NCBI GenBank assembly: GCA_029204225.1
Contig: CM055100.1
Span: forward strand, 845,709 to 909,708
DNA length: 64,000 nt
Source: Diphasiastrum complanatum
Taxonomy: Eukaryota; Streptophyta; Lycopodiopsida; Lycopodiales; Lycopodiaceae
Direction: 5' to 3'
Both the position numbers and the translations under genes were made by a program. Positions 11,325 through 24,030 of the stretch are shown here, in pieces. Under the pieces are notes generated by a model. The model was not told where the DNA came from, did not search any database, and was given only the letters and a program-made list of their open reading frames with translations. Position 1 is the stretch's first letter. The number at the start of each line of letters is the position of its first letter.

Positions 11325-11672
11325 ATGGATTCTCATAGTAAAGTTGATCTCAATGTAGACAAACTGAATGGATCCAATTACTATTTGTGTAAATTTAATA
11401 TGAAGACCTTGCTAATCACCAATGAGTTGTGGGATGTTGTCACAGATATCGAAGTGACGCTTGAAGACAACACACCCGACTCAAAATGGAAATCGAAGGA
11501 TGGTAAAGCTTTCGTGCTTATTATTCTCAATATATCAGACACTCAGATTGGCCACATATCTGAAGCTCAAACTTCGAAAGAAGTATGGGACATCCTAAGC
11601 TTACTATATGGTGTGAGAGACGTGACTTTCAAGTTTCATCTCAGAAGAAAATTCTTCACACTTGTCGAATGA
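11325..11672 (+). pseudogene. copia gag N-terminal fragment
   Basis: 115 codons begin MDSHSKVDLNVDKLNGSNYY. The conserved Trp of the NYxxW motif is Cys here (YYLCKFNMK). TSKEVWDILSLLYG and FHLRRKFFTL are the usual downstream gag motifs. The frame ends early; the zinc knuckle is absent. Confidence 0.8.
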
Positions 11673-11789
11673 TGATTCACTCCAATCGATCATCGACGAT
11701 CAAGACCCAATCATGACGAACATTGGTTTCAAGCTTGTCTTCTACATATGAAAACTGGGTGATGATCATATCGACACCTTTCAAAATCT

Positions 11790-12247
11790 TTCGAGAATTC
11801 AAAGAGCATGCATAAATGGAAATTGATAAAAGAATTAAAGCACTGAGGTCCAACAACAGGGGGAGAGTACATCTCTACCGAATTCAAGAAGTATTGCCTT
11901 AACAACGACACTGGAGCAACAGTCACCTCCTATTCGCCTCAGTCAAATGGACTTGCTGAGAGAAAGAACAGAACCTCAATCAAATCGGCTAAGTCTATGC
12001 TTGCTCATTCGACACTTCTGAAATCCTTCAACTGCATCTTATATTCAGAACAGATATCCGACTCAAGGCCTCTCAAACAAAACACCTTATGAAGTCTGGA
12101 CAGGCTCCAAACCATCATTATCAAACCTATGAGTTTTTGGATGTATCGCAAGATCTTAGGAATAAGCTCGACTTCTAGAGTATCAAATCTATTTTCATTA
12201 GCTACACTACCTCAAATAAAGCTTATAAGTCATATGATCTTGTTGAG
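11790..12247 (+). pseudogene. copia integrase fragment
   Basis: Frames read FREFKEHA, IKALRSNNRGR, YCLNNDTGATVTSYSPQSNG and LAERKNRTS. These are the second catalytic region (normally RSDNGGEY, here damaged so the Asp is lost) and the catalytic Glu in GLAERKNR. The first catalytic Asp lies in the deleted part. Frameshifts follow toward the C-terminus. Confidence 0.75.
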
Positions 12248-12609
12248 TTGAAGATATCCACCAGTCGGGATATCGTCTTCATTGAAGATCAATTTATTGA
12301 CCTCAAAGGTAAGGGCAAAGCTCATATACTTGAACTATCGGACTCTCTCGAAGTATCAAACACTTATGTCCCCAAGTCGACTATTCCTATTGAAGGTCCT
12401 AGCTCGTCCACTTCAGATGAACATAGTATCAACAACGAATCTGAAGAAGATGATGTTGCAGCTCATCAACTACAGCATGATGAAAATAATAAACTTCGAT
12501 CATTTCTCAGAAGATCGACAAGAGAATGTAGAGACCACCTATAAGGTATATCGACGAGTCTGCAACTTATCTTGTTCAAGAGCCAACTATTGTCGAAGAG
12601 ACACTTAGT
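12248..12609 (+). pseudogene. copia linker between integrase and RT
   Basis: The frame reads ISTSRDIVFIEDQF, the conserved copia strand after GYS..KAYK, then an acidic Ser/Asp/Glu-rich linker and RRSTRE. This links integrase to RT in copia polyproteins. Confidence 0.65.
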
Positions 12610-13502
12610 TAGCCCAATTCTGATTTTTGGAAAGAAGCTATGAATAAAGAGTATTCATCTCTTATCAAGAACCAAACTTGGACTATTGTCGAATTGTCTG
12701 CTAGTAGAAATGTAGTTGATTGCAAATGGATATTCAAAATCAAATACAAGGCACATGGAAATATCGATCGAAGAAAAACTCGACTTGTCGCGAGAAAATT
12801 TTCTTAGGTACATAATGTCGACTACACTGAGACTTTCAGTTCAATAGTTAAACATTCTTCAATCAAACTTCTATTGTCGTTCGCTACTAGAACAAATTTA
12901 GAAGTACATCAAACAGATGTACATACATCATATCTCAATGGATTTATTGAAGAAGATATTTACATGATACAACCCGAAGGCTATAATATCGAAGGCAAAC
13001 AGGAACATGTATGTAAACTCCACAGAGCACTTTATGGCTTGAAACAATCTGCTAGAGCATGGTTTCAAAGGATCAACACTTTTCTTATCAATCACAGCTA
13101 TAAACCAAGCACTTCAGATTCTAATGTCTACTTCAAGTGAGTGCAACATTCCTTTATTATATTATTACCACTTTATATGTGGACAACACGTTGCTTTTCA
13201 ACAACAATATCGATATAATAAAAGAAGCTAAATCAATATTGTCTTCAGAATTTGACATGATCGATCTGGACAAAGCTCATTATTGTCTAGGTATTGAAAT
13301 CCAAAGAGACAAAAAGCAAAAGATGATTTACATTACTCAACAAAGATACATTCACAATATATTGATCAGATATAGTTTGATGAATTGCAAATCAGGTCAC
13401 TCACTGATAGACCTAGGACTCAATTTGTCAAAGGACCAACGTCCTCAGACGATCGAAAAGAAGGAGCAGATGTGTGAGTATCCTTATCATTCAATAATAT
13501 GA
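12610..13502 (+). pseudogene. copia reverse transcriptase with YVDN instead of YVDD
   Basis: Motifs in order are WKEAMNKEYSSLIKNQTW, VDCKWIFKIKYKAHG, RLVARKFS, EVHQTDVHTSYLNGFIEEDI, QPEGY, LHRALYGLKQSARAWFQRI and LYVDNTLLF. The YVDD box at 13176-13187 has Asn in place of the second catalytic Asp, so polymerase activity should be lost. Stops at about 12807 and 13138 also break the frame. Confidence 0.85.
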
Positions 13503-13846
13503 TCTTTATGTATGCGATGATCTGTACCAGACCAAACATAGCTTTTACAGTCAATTCCTCAAGTCAGTTTATGACTAATCCTAGTATTACACTTTGGAAG
13601 GCTCTTATTATAGTTTTGAGATATATTCGAACTACTATGGACTTATGCATTTGTTATGGAATAGTCAACAATGACAAACTCAATGTTCTCAATGGTTATT
13701 CATATGCAAGTTGGGCAGGAGATGTAGACACTCGTAAATCCACTTATGAACTTTCTCAACAACGGTTCTATATCATGGAACAGTCCCAAGCAAACTTCAA
13801 TAGCTCTATTGTTATGTCCATGTCCAAGATGAGAGATTTGGAATAA
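13499..13846 (+). pseudogene. copia RNase H fragment
   Basis: The frame reads MYAMICTRPNIAFTVNSSSQ, then VLRYIRTTMDLCICYG and GYSYASWAGDVDTRKSTYE, the copia RNase H N-terminal motifs. It is truncated at the junction with the sequence at 13844. Confidence 0.8.
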
Positions 13847-14329
13847 TTCCTAACATGGATAGCCGATTTCTCCAGTGTATATGGTTATTAGTTATGCCTC
13901 ATCATTTCGAACTTGGTCGGTAAAGTAATTAATGATCATATGAGGGCCCAGACCTATAATAGGACATAGGAGCACTTGCATGGTGTTTGACTACTATAAT
14001 ACAAGAATATGAGGTCAATTGCTTATTCAGGTTGCATGGGGATCCTAATTGAAATATTTTCTCCTCATGGGAGAGAATATATACTATGGAAACTCGCCCA
14101 TCTCCCTATTGGAATTTTTGATTCTATGAGCCATGATCTCCTCCTTTCTTTTTCATTCACCTTGGCTTGGGGGTGAAGTAGCCATTTTTTGTTGCATGGG
14201 TGATTTTGCTCCACACGTTTCCTCTCGAGTTTGGGGCCATGTCCATGGTGATTTTCATTAAGTTTCATGTTGTACATAAAAGGAGTGTGAATTGAGCACA
14301 TATCCTTCTAGTGTAGCTCGGATTTGAGT
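13844..14329 (+). mobile_element. Gypsy-LTR-like fragment inserted in or joined to copia RNase H
   Basis: GGAATAATTCCTAACATGG, then TATTAGTTATGCCTC and GAGGGCCCAGACCTATAAT, match in order the 3' LTR that starts at 45720. This is therefore a fragment of the same LTR family. It cuts the copia RNase H frame at about 13846. The 14100-14329 part has no recognised content. Confidence 0.6.
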
Positions 14330-14922
14330 TAGATAGGTTCTATTTTGATGACATGCAGTAGTTTAGATAACATACAAAGTCATATTGTATGCAGGCAAGC
14401 CACATGCAATCAGTGCATGCAACATGAAAAGTAGTTTCAATGATCTACACATGTCTAGGCAGTTTTATGAGTTGACATGCAGTACATGCAACATACATGC
14501 ATGCAGTTACACATGTGGATCTCTGGTAGGTGAATTAGTTCAGTTAAGTGGACTTTTCATGCAACTCCACTATAGGAATTTAAGTCTCTCTCGTGTAGGG
14601 AAAGTTGGGCATGATTTGCCATATTGTGAATATTGAGATTTTGGTGTTTTGGACTCATTCTCTCTCTACTTGAGTTATTCATGCTTGATTTTCTCTCTCT
14701 ACCCAAGAGCAGCCTTTTTTTCCCATACTAAACACTTAGAATTATTTCTGACATTCATTTCTCATAGTGAAGAGTTAGATTTTTTCATCAGATGTATGTC
14801 ATTGTGCTCTTGCCTTAGATTTTTCAAGCATACTATTCTTCGATCAGTCTTGTGCAATCACAACACCTCAGTAAGATCCTATAAGGTGTGTGGTGAAGTT
14901 CACACGTGCTAAAAACTTCACA
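14330..14922 (+). repeat. Left LTR (593 bp)
   Basis: It begins TAGATAGGTTC and ends CTTCACA. The 3' end has the usual CA, but the 5' end lacks TG; TGATGACATG occurs 17 bp inside. It is rich in CATGCA (RY-type) motifs in the first 250 bp. The PBS follows directly. Confidence 0.85.
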
Positions 14923-14935
14923 TGATATCAGAGCT
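14923..14935 (+). other. Primer-binding site (initiator tRNA-Met type, one mismatch)
   Basis: TGATATCAGAGCT directly follows the CA end of the left LTR. The standard copia PBS is TGGTATCAGAGC. Confidence 0.7.
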
Positions 14936-15695
14936 CAATGCTTTAAAGAGGTGAGGGTGTATACATCAGATCATCAATGTTTTTGCTTGCAGGAACTCAG
15001 ATTTGGGAGAGATATTCAAACTTGCTGAGAAACAAGCAATCTGAGGACCATAAGTGGATCAAATAAAGACTGATTTGATCCAGCGGAGCTCTGTACGGAC
15101 AGATAGCTCACACGTGTGAAAGCAGCCCTCATTAATGAGTGCTATTCTCAAGGAATGATCCAAATTTGATGTCCTATAGCTTGTTGGATAGATACTGAAA
15201 AGTAGAATGTGTTGCTCTTGTTTCTAAATCAATTTGATTTGTTTTTAGAAGAGTTTTAGGCAATCAGAGAGTTTGAGAGGGTACCCAACTCATGGGATAT
15301 GCCAAAGTGAGTACACATCTGTCTTTTTCAACATTTTCATCAATTTTTACTGTCAATCAAGTAGAATTGGATAGAAGTGAGTGTTATGAGGTCTTAGACT
15401 TTTCATTTCACACATATTACTGTGTTTGAGTTGAAAGTAAGTCCCTAGAGAGTTTATCAGTACTTTGAAACTCGTGGGAGAGATAGACTTCTTGCTTGCA
15501 TGTGCTTCTTCTTTTGTGATTGAAGCAAGATCCAAATTCAAGATAGACTGATTTTCTGTGTTGAGAATTTGTTCTCACATCTGTTGCTAGATTTCATAGG
15601 GTGGATCAACATCTGTGTTAGATCCTAGATTAAGATAGCAAGCAACATCCTTTCAACTCCATTTTTTATCATTAGTAGAATTTCTCATAGAGAAG

Positions 15696-16013
15696 ATGTC
15701 TTCATCTGGTTCACATTTCTTAGAGCACAGTGAGAGATTAACATCTTCCAATTATGCAATGTGGAAGACCAGAATGGAATCATTATTGATTCTAGAGATC
15801 AGCACATGCACCACTGCCAAGAAAGCTTGGGATACTCTTAAAACAATCTATGAAATAAAAAATACTTCTAGATTGCTTACACTTAGAAACCAAATATTTT
15901 TAAGTTATCAGAGAGTAGATGAGAGTGCTTCATCATATGTCATGAGAGTTAAGGATCTTCATCAAGAGTTAGCTATATTAGTGATGCTCTTAAGAACACT
16001 GAACTTGTTCAAG
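15696..16013 (+). pseudogene. Truncated copia gag in the short LTR element
   Basis: The frame begins MSSSGSHFLEHSERLTSSNY. AMWKTRMESLLI is the copia gag WxxxMxxxL motif. TAKKAWDTLKTIYE and LRNQIFLSYQ are later gag blocks. The segment between MESLLI and CTTAKKAW is missing, so gag carries an internal deletion. The frame then runs into the right LTR. There is no zinc knuckle. Confidence 0.8.
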
Positions 16014-16606
16014 TAGATAGGTTCTATTTTGATGACATGCAGTAGTTTAGATAACATGCAAAGTCATACTGTATGCATGCAAGCCACATGCAATCAGTGC
16101 GTGCAACATGCAAAGTAGTTTAAGTGATCTACACATATCTAGGCGGTTTTATGTGTTGACATGCAGTACATGCAACATACATGCATGCAATTACACATGT
16201 GGATCTCTGGTAGGTCAATTAGTTCAGTTAAGTGGACTTTCCATGCAACTCCACTGTAGGAATTCGAGTCTCTCTCATGTAGGGAAAGCTGGGCATGATT
16301 TGCCATATTGTGAATATTGAGATTTTGGTGTTTTGGACTCATTCTCTCTCTACTTGAGTTATTCATGCTTGATTTTCTCTCTCTACCCAAGAGCAGCCTT
16401 TTTTTCCCATACTGAACACTTAGAATTATTTCTGACATTCATTTCTCATAGGGAAGAGTTAGATTTTTTCATCAGATGTATGCCATTGTGCCCTTGCCTT
16501 AGATTTTTCAAGCATACTGTTCTTTGATCAATCTTGTGCAATCACAACACCTCAGTAAGATCCTGTAAGATGTGTGGTGAAGTTCACACGTGCTAAAATC
16601 CTCACA
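16014..16606 (+). repeat. Right LTR (593 bp)
   Basis: It is collinear with 14330-14922 from TAGATAGGTTC to CCTCACA, with about 29 substitutions, mostly transitions. Confidence 0.85.
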
Positions 16607-18410
16607 GTAAGATGATCTGTATATTGTTAATTATTCTTTGGTGACAGAAAACAAAATAGATACAACATTCCACCTAAAAAAACAAGTAAAAAAACAATGC
16701 ACACAATCATTCAAATTATATATTGACATCGTCATCTTACTAATATCATGAAAAGTGCTCACCTATGAGAATTTATGCTTCTAACTATGTCAAACGAAAA
16801 AATTGAAACAAAAACTAATGTATTTTTTATGAATACGTCCCATAAAACTTTTAGCTACATAGAAGTTAGAACATCGAACGTCGTATATGAAATGTAGTCA
16901 ACTCCAAAAATACAACACCACCAATCTTGTATGATCAAGAATAGCTTATGTGAATTGGGAAGTGTCGGGGATTGAAAATTTGGAGATGGGATTGACATTT
17001 TGCATTTTAGACAAGCCTTTTGGTGGACCTCTTGTACTCTATTTTCCATGCTTAATGAGAAGGAGAAAAGTCTATCATTTTTGGAAGAGAAGCATTCTCA
17101 TTTGCTATTCAATGCTTGCTATTGCTATTGTTGTTTCTATTTGCTTTTAGGTTTATGCTTTTTTGGTTTCCATAGCTGATGTTTCTCCTTTAGCAAGTGA
17201 AATGAGCATTTGAGCTAACCTCCACTCTCACTCTCACTCTCTATCTCTCTCTTTCTCTCTTCTCCTCTCAACCTCTTCTATACTTCTCTTCTCTTTCACC
17301 CAAAATCAAGATGAAGGTCAGTTTAGTGGAGTAAAGTTAACGATGAGTAGTGTTAGTGGTGGTAGAGTTAGAGAAAAAGTAGAGAACTAACTAAAAGTAG
17401 CATCTATTCATAGTTAGGCACCTATCCAGTGATCTAACCCTTGTTGACAGGCGGGAGGGCTATACTACGCGAGATCTTCGACTCTACATCATCCTATATA
17501 TGCATGCATCATATTAAATAAATGACCGCTGTTGAAGGCCGTTGTTTTCTTGTTTTCAAAGTAAAAAAAGATCAAGATATACTATTTAAAATGCATTTCA
17601 CATAACAATATTTATTTTATTAACTTACTTTAGTAATAGAATATGAACGACCAAACTGAGCTTACTTATGAAGAGAAATGTGAGTGACTATAGAGAGTAG
17701 ACTTTTAAAAATTTGAATGACTCTGGAAAGAACCTCTTTATATATAATATCGTCGAGCTTCATCCATGTCATCAATCCACGCAAAAATGTTTTTTTTCTC
17801 TTTTCTCAATGACACCTCAGCAATCTGTCTTTTTTTGCTTATTGTTGAGTCTACTTACTGCTCCAAGTTTACGATCCAATTATGTTGCTATTTTGAAACT
17901 CATTTTTGCCACGTCACTGATCCAAACCTTGTTATTGTTTGAAACTGGATTTTAAAATGCACGGATCGGTGACTTGGCAGGGTTTTATATATATTTATTT
18001 TTCTCCTTTGTTTCTTTCTTTGAGAGCATAAATAGAAGCACTGTAGAACCATAGCAAGACAACACTGAATCTAACTAACTTCCTTATGTACGTGAGCCCG
18101 TTTCTTGAGCTTGTTCGTTGAGCTCCTGAACTTATTCCTTGTGATTCTCAGTATATTTCTTATCATTGTTTTTAGACTAACTAATCAAATCTCTTAAGAT
18201 CCTAACTAAGTCTGGGTTTAAATTCCTAAATTTAAAAACTTGAAAACTTACAAAAACCCAAAAATGAAAAAACTTAACAAATATACTATTTAGTTTTTTT
18301 TGGGCTTCTCCTCCCACCGCGGCGGGAGGAGGGTTTAAATGTTAGGCCCTTAAACTTAAATTGCATTAAACCTTTTTTTGATATTATATTTGATATGTTA
18401 TGGAACGATA
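16607..18410. other. No gene recognised
   Basis: AT-rich DNA. A CT-rich tract lies at 17217-17300 and a TATA-rich stretch at about 17985-18000. The TATA-rich stretch lies upstream of the plus-strand coding relic at 18420 and could be its old promoter, but nothing proves it. Confidence 0.4.
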
Positions 18411-18419
18411 TTTTTTGTA

Positions 18420-20650
18420 GGCTTTCTACACTATTGACCAAACCGTCTTCAAGCCCTCCGAGAATGTCTCTCCAATATATCTTAATAGAGATTGGAAGAT
18501 ACTTCAAAAACCAAGGTCCAGTGGACCTCATGTGAAAGCCTTTGTGGTAATATCCACTAAATCAATTGGCGATCCTGTAAGTCTTGGTGTCATCCGCGGT
18601 ATCTACCTTCAAGACAAATTTGCTTTCGACATAGCTGAGTTTATGACTCGCGGCCAAGATGATTTTGAGCATCATGTTATTTTGTCTTGTGCGGACACTG
18701 CACATTTTACTGCTGAGCCACCAACTCACGACTCAAATGAATTTATTCTTAACTACGAGGGTTATCTCGTCAATGGCTTGATGGCCATCTAGCAAACATG
18801 AGCTGTTAATGGATGCTGAGGAAATACAAAGTGTTTTTTCTGATGTTGCAATTATTGGATCTATTGAAGATGTAATAAGAATATTCCATGTACAGAAACA
18901 AATCCCTCTCCTAACGAACAAGAAAAATCGACTTAGAAAAAAAAAAAAAAGTAACCACTTCAGGACCGAGAAGAAAAAGTCGTGAGGTTCAAATTGGAAG
19001 AGATACTACAAAAGCTGTTGGGACCGCTGGGGGAAAAGGCCAATGGAGCCGAGAGTAGATCGATCGGGAATGTTATCTGGCTCTTATTGCAATGTATCAG
19101 ATGATGAAGGGCGTATGGTCAAGGAAGAACAAATCCCTGAGTTTGAAGGTGATGCAAATGTCAATCTCGACAATTTTGTAATTGATGACATCAAATACAT
19201 ATGGGATAAAAATATTATGTACTAGATAGAAAGCAAAAATATCCAGCGTGACTCACTTTTCATGAAGCAACGAGCTTTGGATCACTCGTTCGCTGAACAA
19301 TTGTTTGCTGATTTGAGCATGCCCACCAGTAGGCCACCCGCATCGATCAACGTAGGCCAATTTTATTCAAGAAAGGTGATGAGGAAGAAATTATTTTTGA
19401 AGGCCCAATTATGTTTGAAAAGATGTATAGCAAATTCATGCATGTTGATAGAGCAGAGAATGAGCAGGTCTACACAGACACTTATCCCAAGGAGGTGGAT
19501 CTTAATCTTGGATCGACGGTCAACATTTTTGTTATGCATGTAATGAATTGACGAAGGTTGCATTAAATCAAAATAGGATACATCCTCGGATATTTGATGC
19601 CACTTTTAGGTTTGTGCATTCCAAGATATGTATATGAAAGAATGCATCTCATTACCTTCTTGAATCGGACAGACTCAATCACGAGCCAGAAGAGAAGAGA
19701 AAAGCAGTCTGTTAGAAATCATGGAACGTGCACGTGATCTATGGATCTCATTGAGTCGACCGCGCTTTGTTAAAGGAGTGAAGCTAAATCCTGAGCAACT
19801 GAAACAGATGAGAGCATTTTATCTCGGTTTGCGCAGGGTCCTTGGCAGTATTAATGTTGGATCTTTGTCAAGACGACATATAATTACATCGTTGTATGAC
19901 AAATTTAAGGAGTACATAATAATAATCTTCGTTCAGATGAAACATTCAACAATTCCATGCAAGTCATGAAATTGTATGTGAATGATCAGATCTGCTACGA
20001 CAAACCTGCATTGGGATCGAGGAAAAAAACAAGCGATATCTATTTGGTTGTTTAGATGTTTGAGGTATATGTCGGACGCCATGTGCGATCGTATCCTAAA
20101 GAAGCTTGTAAATTGAGAATTGTAGTTTGGAAGAAAAAACAGATAATAACACATTGATGAAGGAGTTCTCTTGATGGTTCGTGACATGGCTGCACTAAGT
20201 GTTGTACAATATTTGCTTACTACAGAAGAAGACTTGCCTTCAGATGTGGATTACAACAAAGAGAGCATAAAACAACTCTCAAAAATCATCGTTGGGTTAG
20301 AGCACACTATGGCAAAGGCAAAGATATAATCTCAAAATTGATTGGTGTTATACATAAACCCTTGAGAGCAGCTGTAGAAAATATAAAACAAAAATATCTT
20401 GCCGCCCACAATGTTGAGCATGACATTGGGACCTCTAATAACATCGAATGAAGGTTCTTCTGTAAAGTAAAAACTTCAAAAAATGAGGAGGCCATCTACT
20501 GTGGAGCTGAAGAATCAAGTTTCATGAAACTTCCTTCTTCGTTGTGGGAGCATCCCACGTTGTATATATTTGATAACTTGGAGTCTTTAGATTTCAATTA
20601 CGTTTTGTCAATGGTGCGCCATTGCTTGACAACTCTCATGCCACAGCACT
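18420..20650 (+). pseudogene. Decayed protein-coding region of unknown family
   Basis: I do not recognise the protein. Successive plus-strand frames read like one long coding region interrupted by frameshifts and stops. The first block (18424-18792) starts after a splice-acceptor-like TTTTTTTGTAG and contains FKPSENVSPIYLNRDWKIL, AFVVISTKSIGDPV and EFILNYEGYL. Later blocks include LLMDAEEIQSVFSDVAIIGS (about 18800), RRPILFKKGDEEEIIFEGP (about 19350), VYTDTYPKEVDLNLGSTVNI, CNELTKVALNQNRIHPRIFD, GVKLNPEQLKQMRAFYLGLR (about 19780), MQVMKLYVNDQICYDKPALG, MVRDMAALSVVQYLLTTEED (about 20175) and IISKLIGVIHKPLRAAVENI. Composition is that of a soluble protein; no membrane segment is seen. It could be a host pseudogene, an unusual transposon protein or an endogenous viral relic. 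The sequence does not decide. Confidence 0.5.
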
Positions 20651-21350
20651 CACCTGCTCACCAAGCTACAAGAGTTACTTCCCTAGGCAACTCAAAAAAT
20701 CTTGAAAAAACTGCATTTTTTTGGCGTTTTTTGGCCAAATTTTGAGTTTTTCTAGGAACTAATCTTCGCAGGCTAGTATGTGCTTGTATCTAAGTCAGAT
20801 CCACTTGCTTACCAAGCTGCGAGAGTTACTTCCCAGGGAAACTCAAAAATTTGTTGTCTGAGAAGGTTCTAGGCCACTTTTTGCTCTTGGGAACCTTCAT
20901 AGGGGCACTTTTTTTGGGATCTAACTCTCGCAGACTTCTCTGTGTCCTTGTCTCAATGAGATGGAACTTCAGAGAGCTCTGCGAAGGTTAGTTTTGAGTT
21001 TTGAAAAAAAAAAATTCATTTTTACAAGAGATTTTTAAATTTTTATGAGTTTTTCTCTGTTTTTTCAAAATCTATTGGGAAGTAACTTTCACATGCTTCT
21101 ATGTAGGTCTGGGACAATACCCTAGAGATGTTGCCAGTCATTTGAAGGCTAGTTCTTGCTGGTTTTTGAGAAATCAAAATCTGATGGGATTTTGGCTCTC
21201 TTTTTCCCTCCAAAAATAGATTTTGAGTTTTTTTTTTCTAATTTTTATGGATTTTATGAATTAACGAAGGGATTGGGTGCTTGGATTTGATCCTAACATC
21301 CCACAATCTCTCCCTACAGTGCAAAAAAACAAAAAAAATCACAAAAAAAA
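20651..21350. repeat. Imperfect tandem repeats, about 150-bp period
   Basis: ACCAAGCTACAAGAGTTACT (20660) recurs as ACCAAGCTGCGAGAGTTACT (20811), 151 bp later. CTTCGCAGGCTAGTATGTGC recurs loosely as CTCGCAGACTTCTCTGTGTC near 20930. T-rich spacer sequence lies between them. No coding content. Confidence 0.65.
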
Positions 21351-23040
<1,690 letters not shown>

Positions 23041-23830
23041 TTGATACCACTTTCCAACATATTATGCAAATGGCATTCCAAGATTGTCACATCAAATTGT
23101 CGAGATTTATCTCGATGATTTGGGTGTACATTCTTCTGCAGACAAATACCTCGAAGCCCTTGAAAAGATATTCATTCGTTGTCGTAGGTTTGGTATATCA
23201 CTAAACCCTAAAAACTGTCAAATGTGGGTCACCCATGGGATTGTCCTCGGACATATTATATCCAAGGATGGTATTTCTACCGATCCTTCCAAGATCAAGG
23301 TAATAGTTGAAATGCCTTTATCCGCAACGGTGAAAGAAGTTTACGTCTTTTTTGGTTATACTAATTATTACCGCATCTTCATAATAGACTACGCCAGTAA
23401 GGCAAGACTCGTTTATTTAGTTGTGGTCGACCCTAAATGGACCGAAAATGCATAAAAGCTTTTGAGGACTTGAAAACAGCACTTACGACTGCACCCATAC
23501 TTCGTTCCCCAGATTACAAGAAGGAATTCCATGTGCATACTGACACAAGTAAGTATGTCATAGGAGGTATTCTAGCACAACCGGACGAATATGAAAAAGA
23601 TTTTTCGATACGTTTCTTGAGCAGACAACTGGTGCCTGCTGAAGTAAACTATACAATAACAGAACAAGAAACATTGGTCATGGTCTACGCCGTACAGCAA
23701 CTCCGACACTATTTGCTAGGCCAAACATTTGCTTTCTACACAGACCATCAAGCGTTATTATATATTGTTAGTAAATCCTGTAAAATCGAACGCATAGTTC
23801 GTGTTGGATTATTCTCCTACTAATTGACTA
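23041..23830 (+). pseudogene. Ty3/gypsy RT (C-terminal half) and RNase H fragment
   Basis: TTFQHIMQMAFQD is followed by a one-base frameshift and then IVEIYLDDLGVHS, which carries the catalytic DD of gypsy RT. NPKNCQMWV, GHIISKDGISTDPSKI and VYVFFGYTNYYRIFI follow. RNase H begins in the next frame: EFHVHTDTSKYVIGGILAQ, FLSRQLVPAEVNYTITEQE, HYLLGQTFAFYTDHQALLYI. The 5' half of RT and all of integrase are absent. Frameshifts lie near 23082 and 23440. Confidence 0.85.
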
Positions 23831-24030
23831 ATCGACATTTTTATCTTCGTCCAACTCATTATCCAGACTTGCAGATTCCTTCATGTTTCTACACAATCTG
23901 CATAACTACTCGGGAATTGCTCACAGGTGGATCCGACTTATAAACGTTCGGGCATGGACCGACAAATATCTTGTCGGGGCAAAGACAATTTATTGTTTGC
24001 CGTAATTGAAGCTACAAATTTTTCAAAAAG
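23831..24030. other. Junction between gypsy fragment and copia LTR
   Basis: A short unassigned stretch between the gypsy RNase H relic and the LTR-like region. The exact breakpoint could not be set. Confidence 0.3.

Larger units (their letters stand above)
11210..13846 (+). mobile_element. Decayed Ty1/copia element (gag, integrase, RT, RNase H remnants)
   Basis: Copia parts lie in correct order on the plus strand: gag (11325), part of integrase (about 11790-12070), the linker (12248), reverse transcriptase (about 12610-13500) and RNase H (13499). The leader at 11230-11324 matches the leader at 24890-24990, and both gags begin MDS(H/Q)SK, so the two elements are one family. The protease and the first half of integrase are deleted. 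The element stops abruptly at about 13846, where LTR-like sequence of a gypsy element begins. Many stops and frameshifts are present. Confidence 0.85.
14330..16606 (+). mobile_element. Short non-autonomous LTR element
   Basis: Two 593-bp direct repeats (14330-14922 and 16014-16606) flank a 1.09-kb internal region. It holds a PBS directly after the left LTR and a truncated copia gag, but no pol and no visible polypurine tract. The gag frame runs straight into the right LTR, which indicates an internal deletion. I count about 29 substitutions and no net indel between the LTRs (about 5%), so the element is old. No matching target-site duplication is evident (TGAGT on the left, GTAAG on the right). 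Confidence 0.8.

Noticed and set aside
18286-18531. 81-codon minus-strand frame
   Set aside because: It is antisense to the better-supported plus-strand coding block and has no family features.
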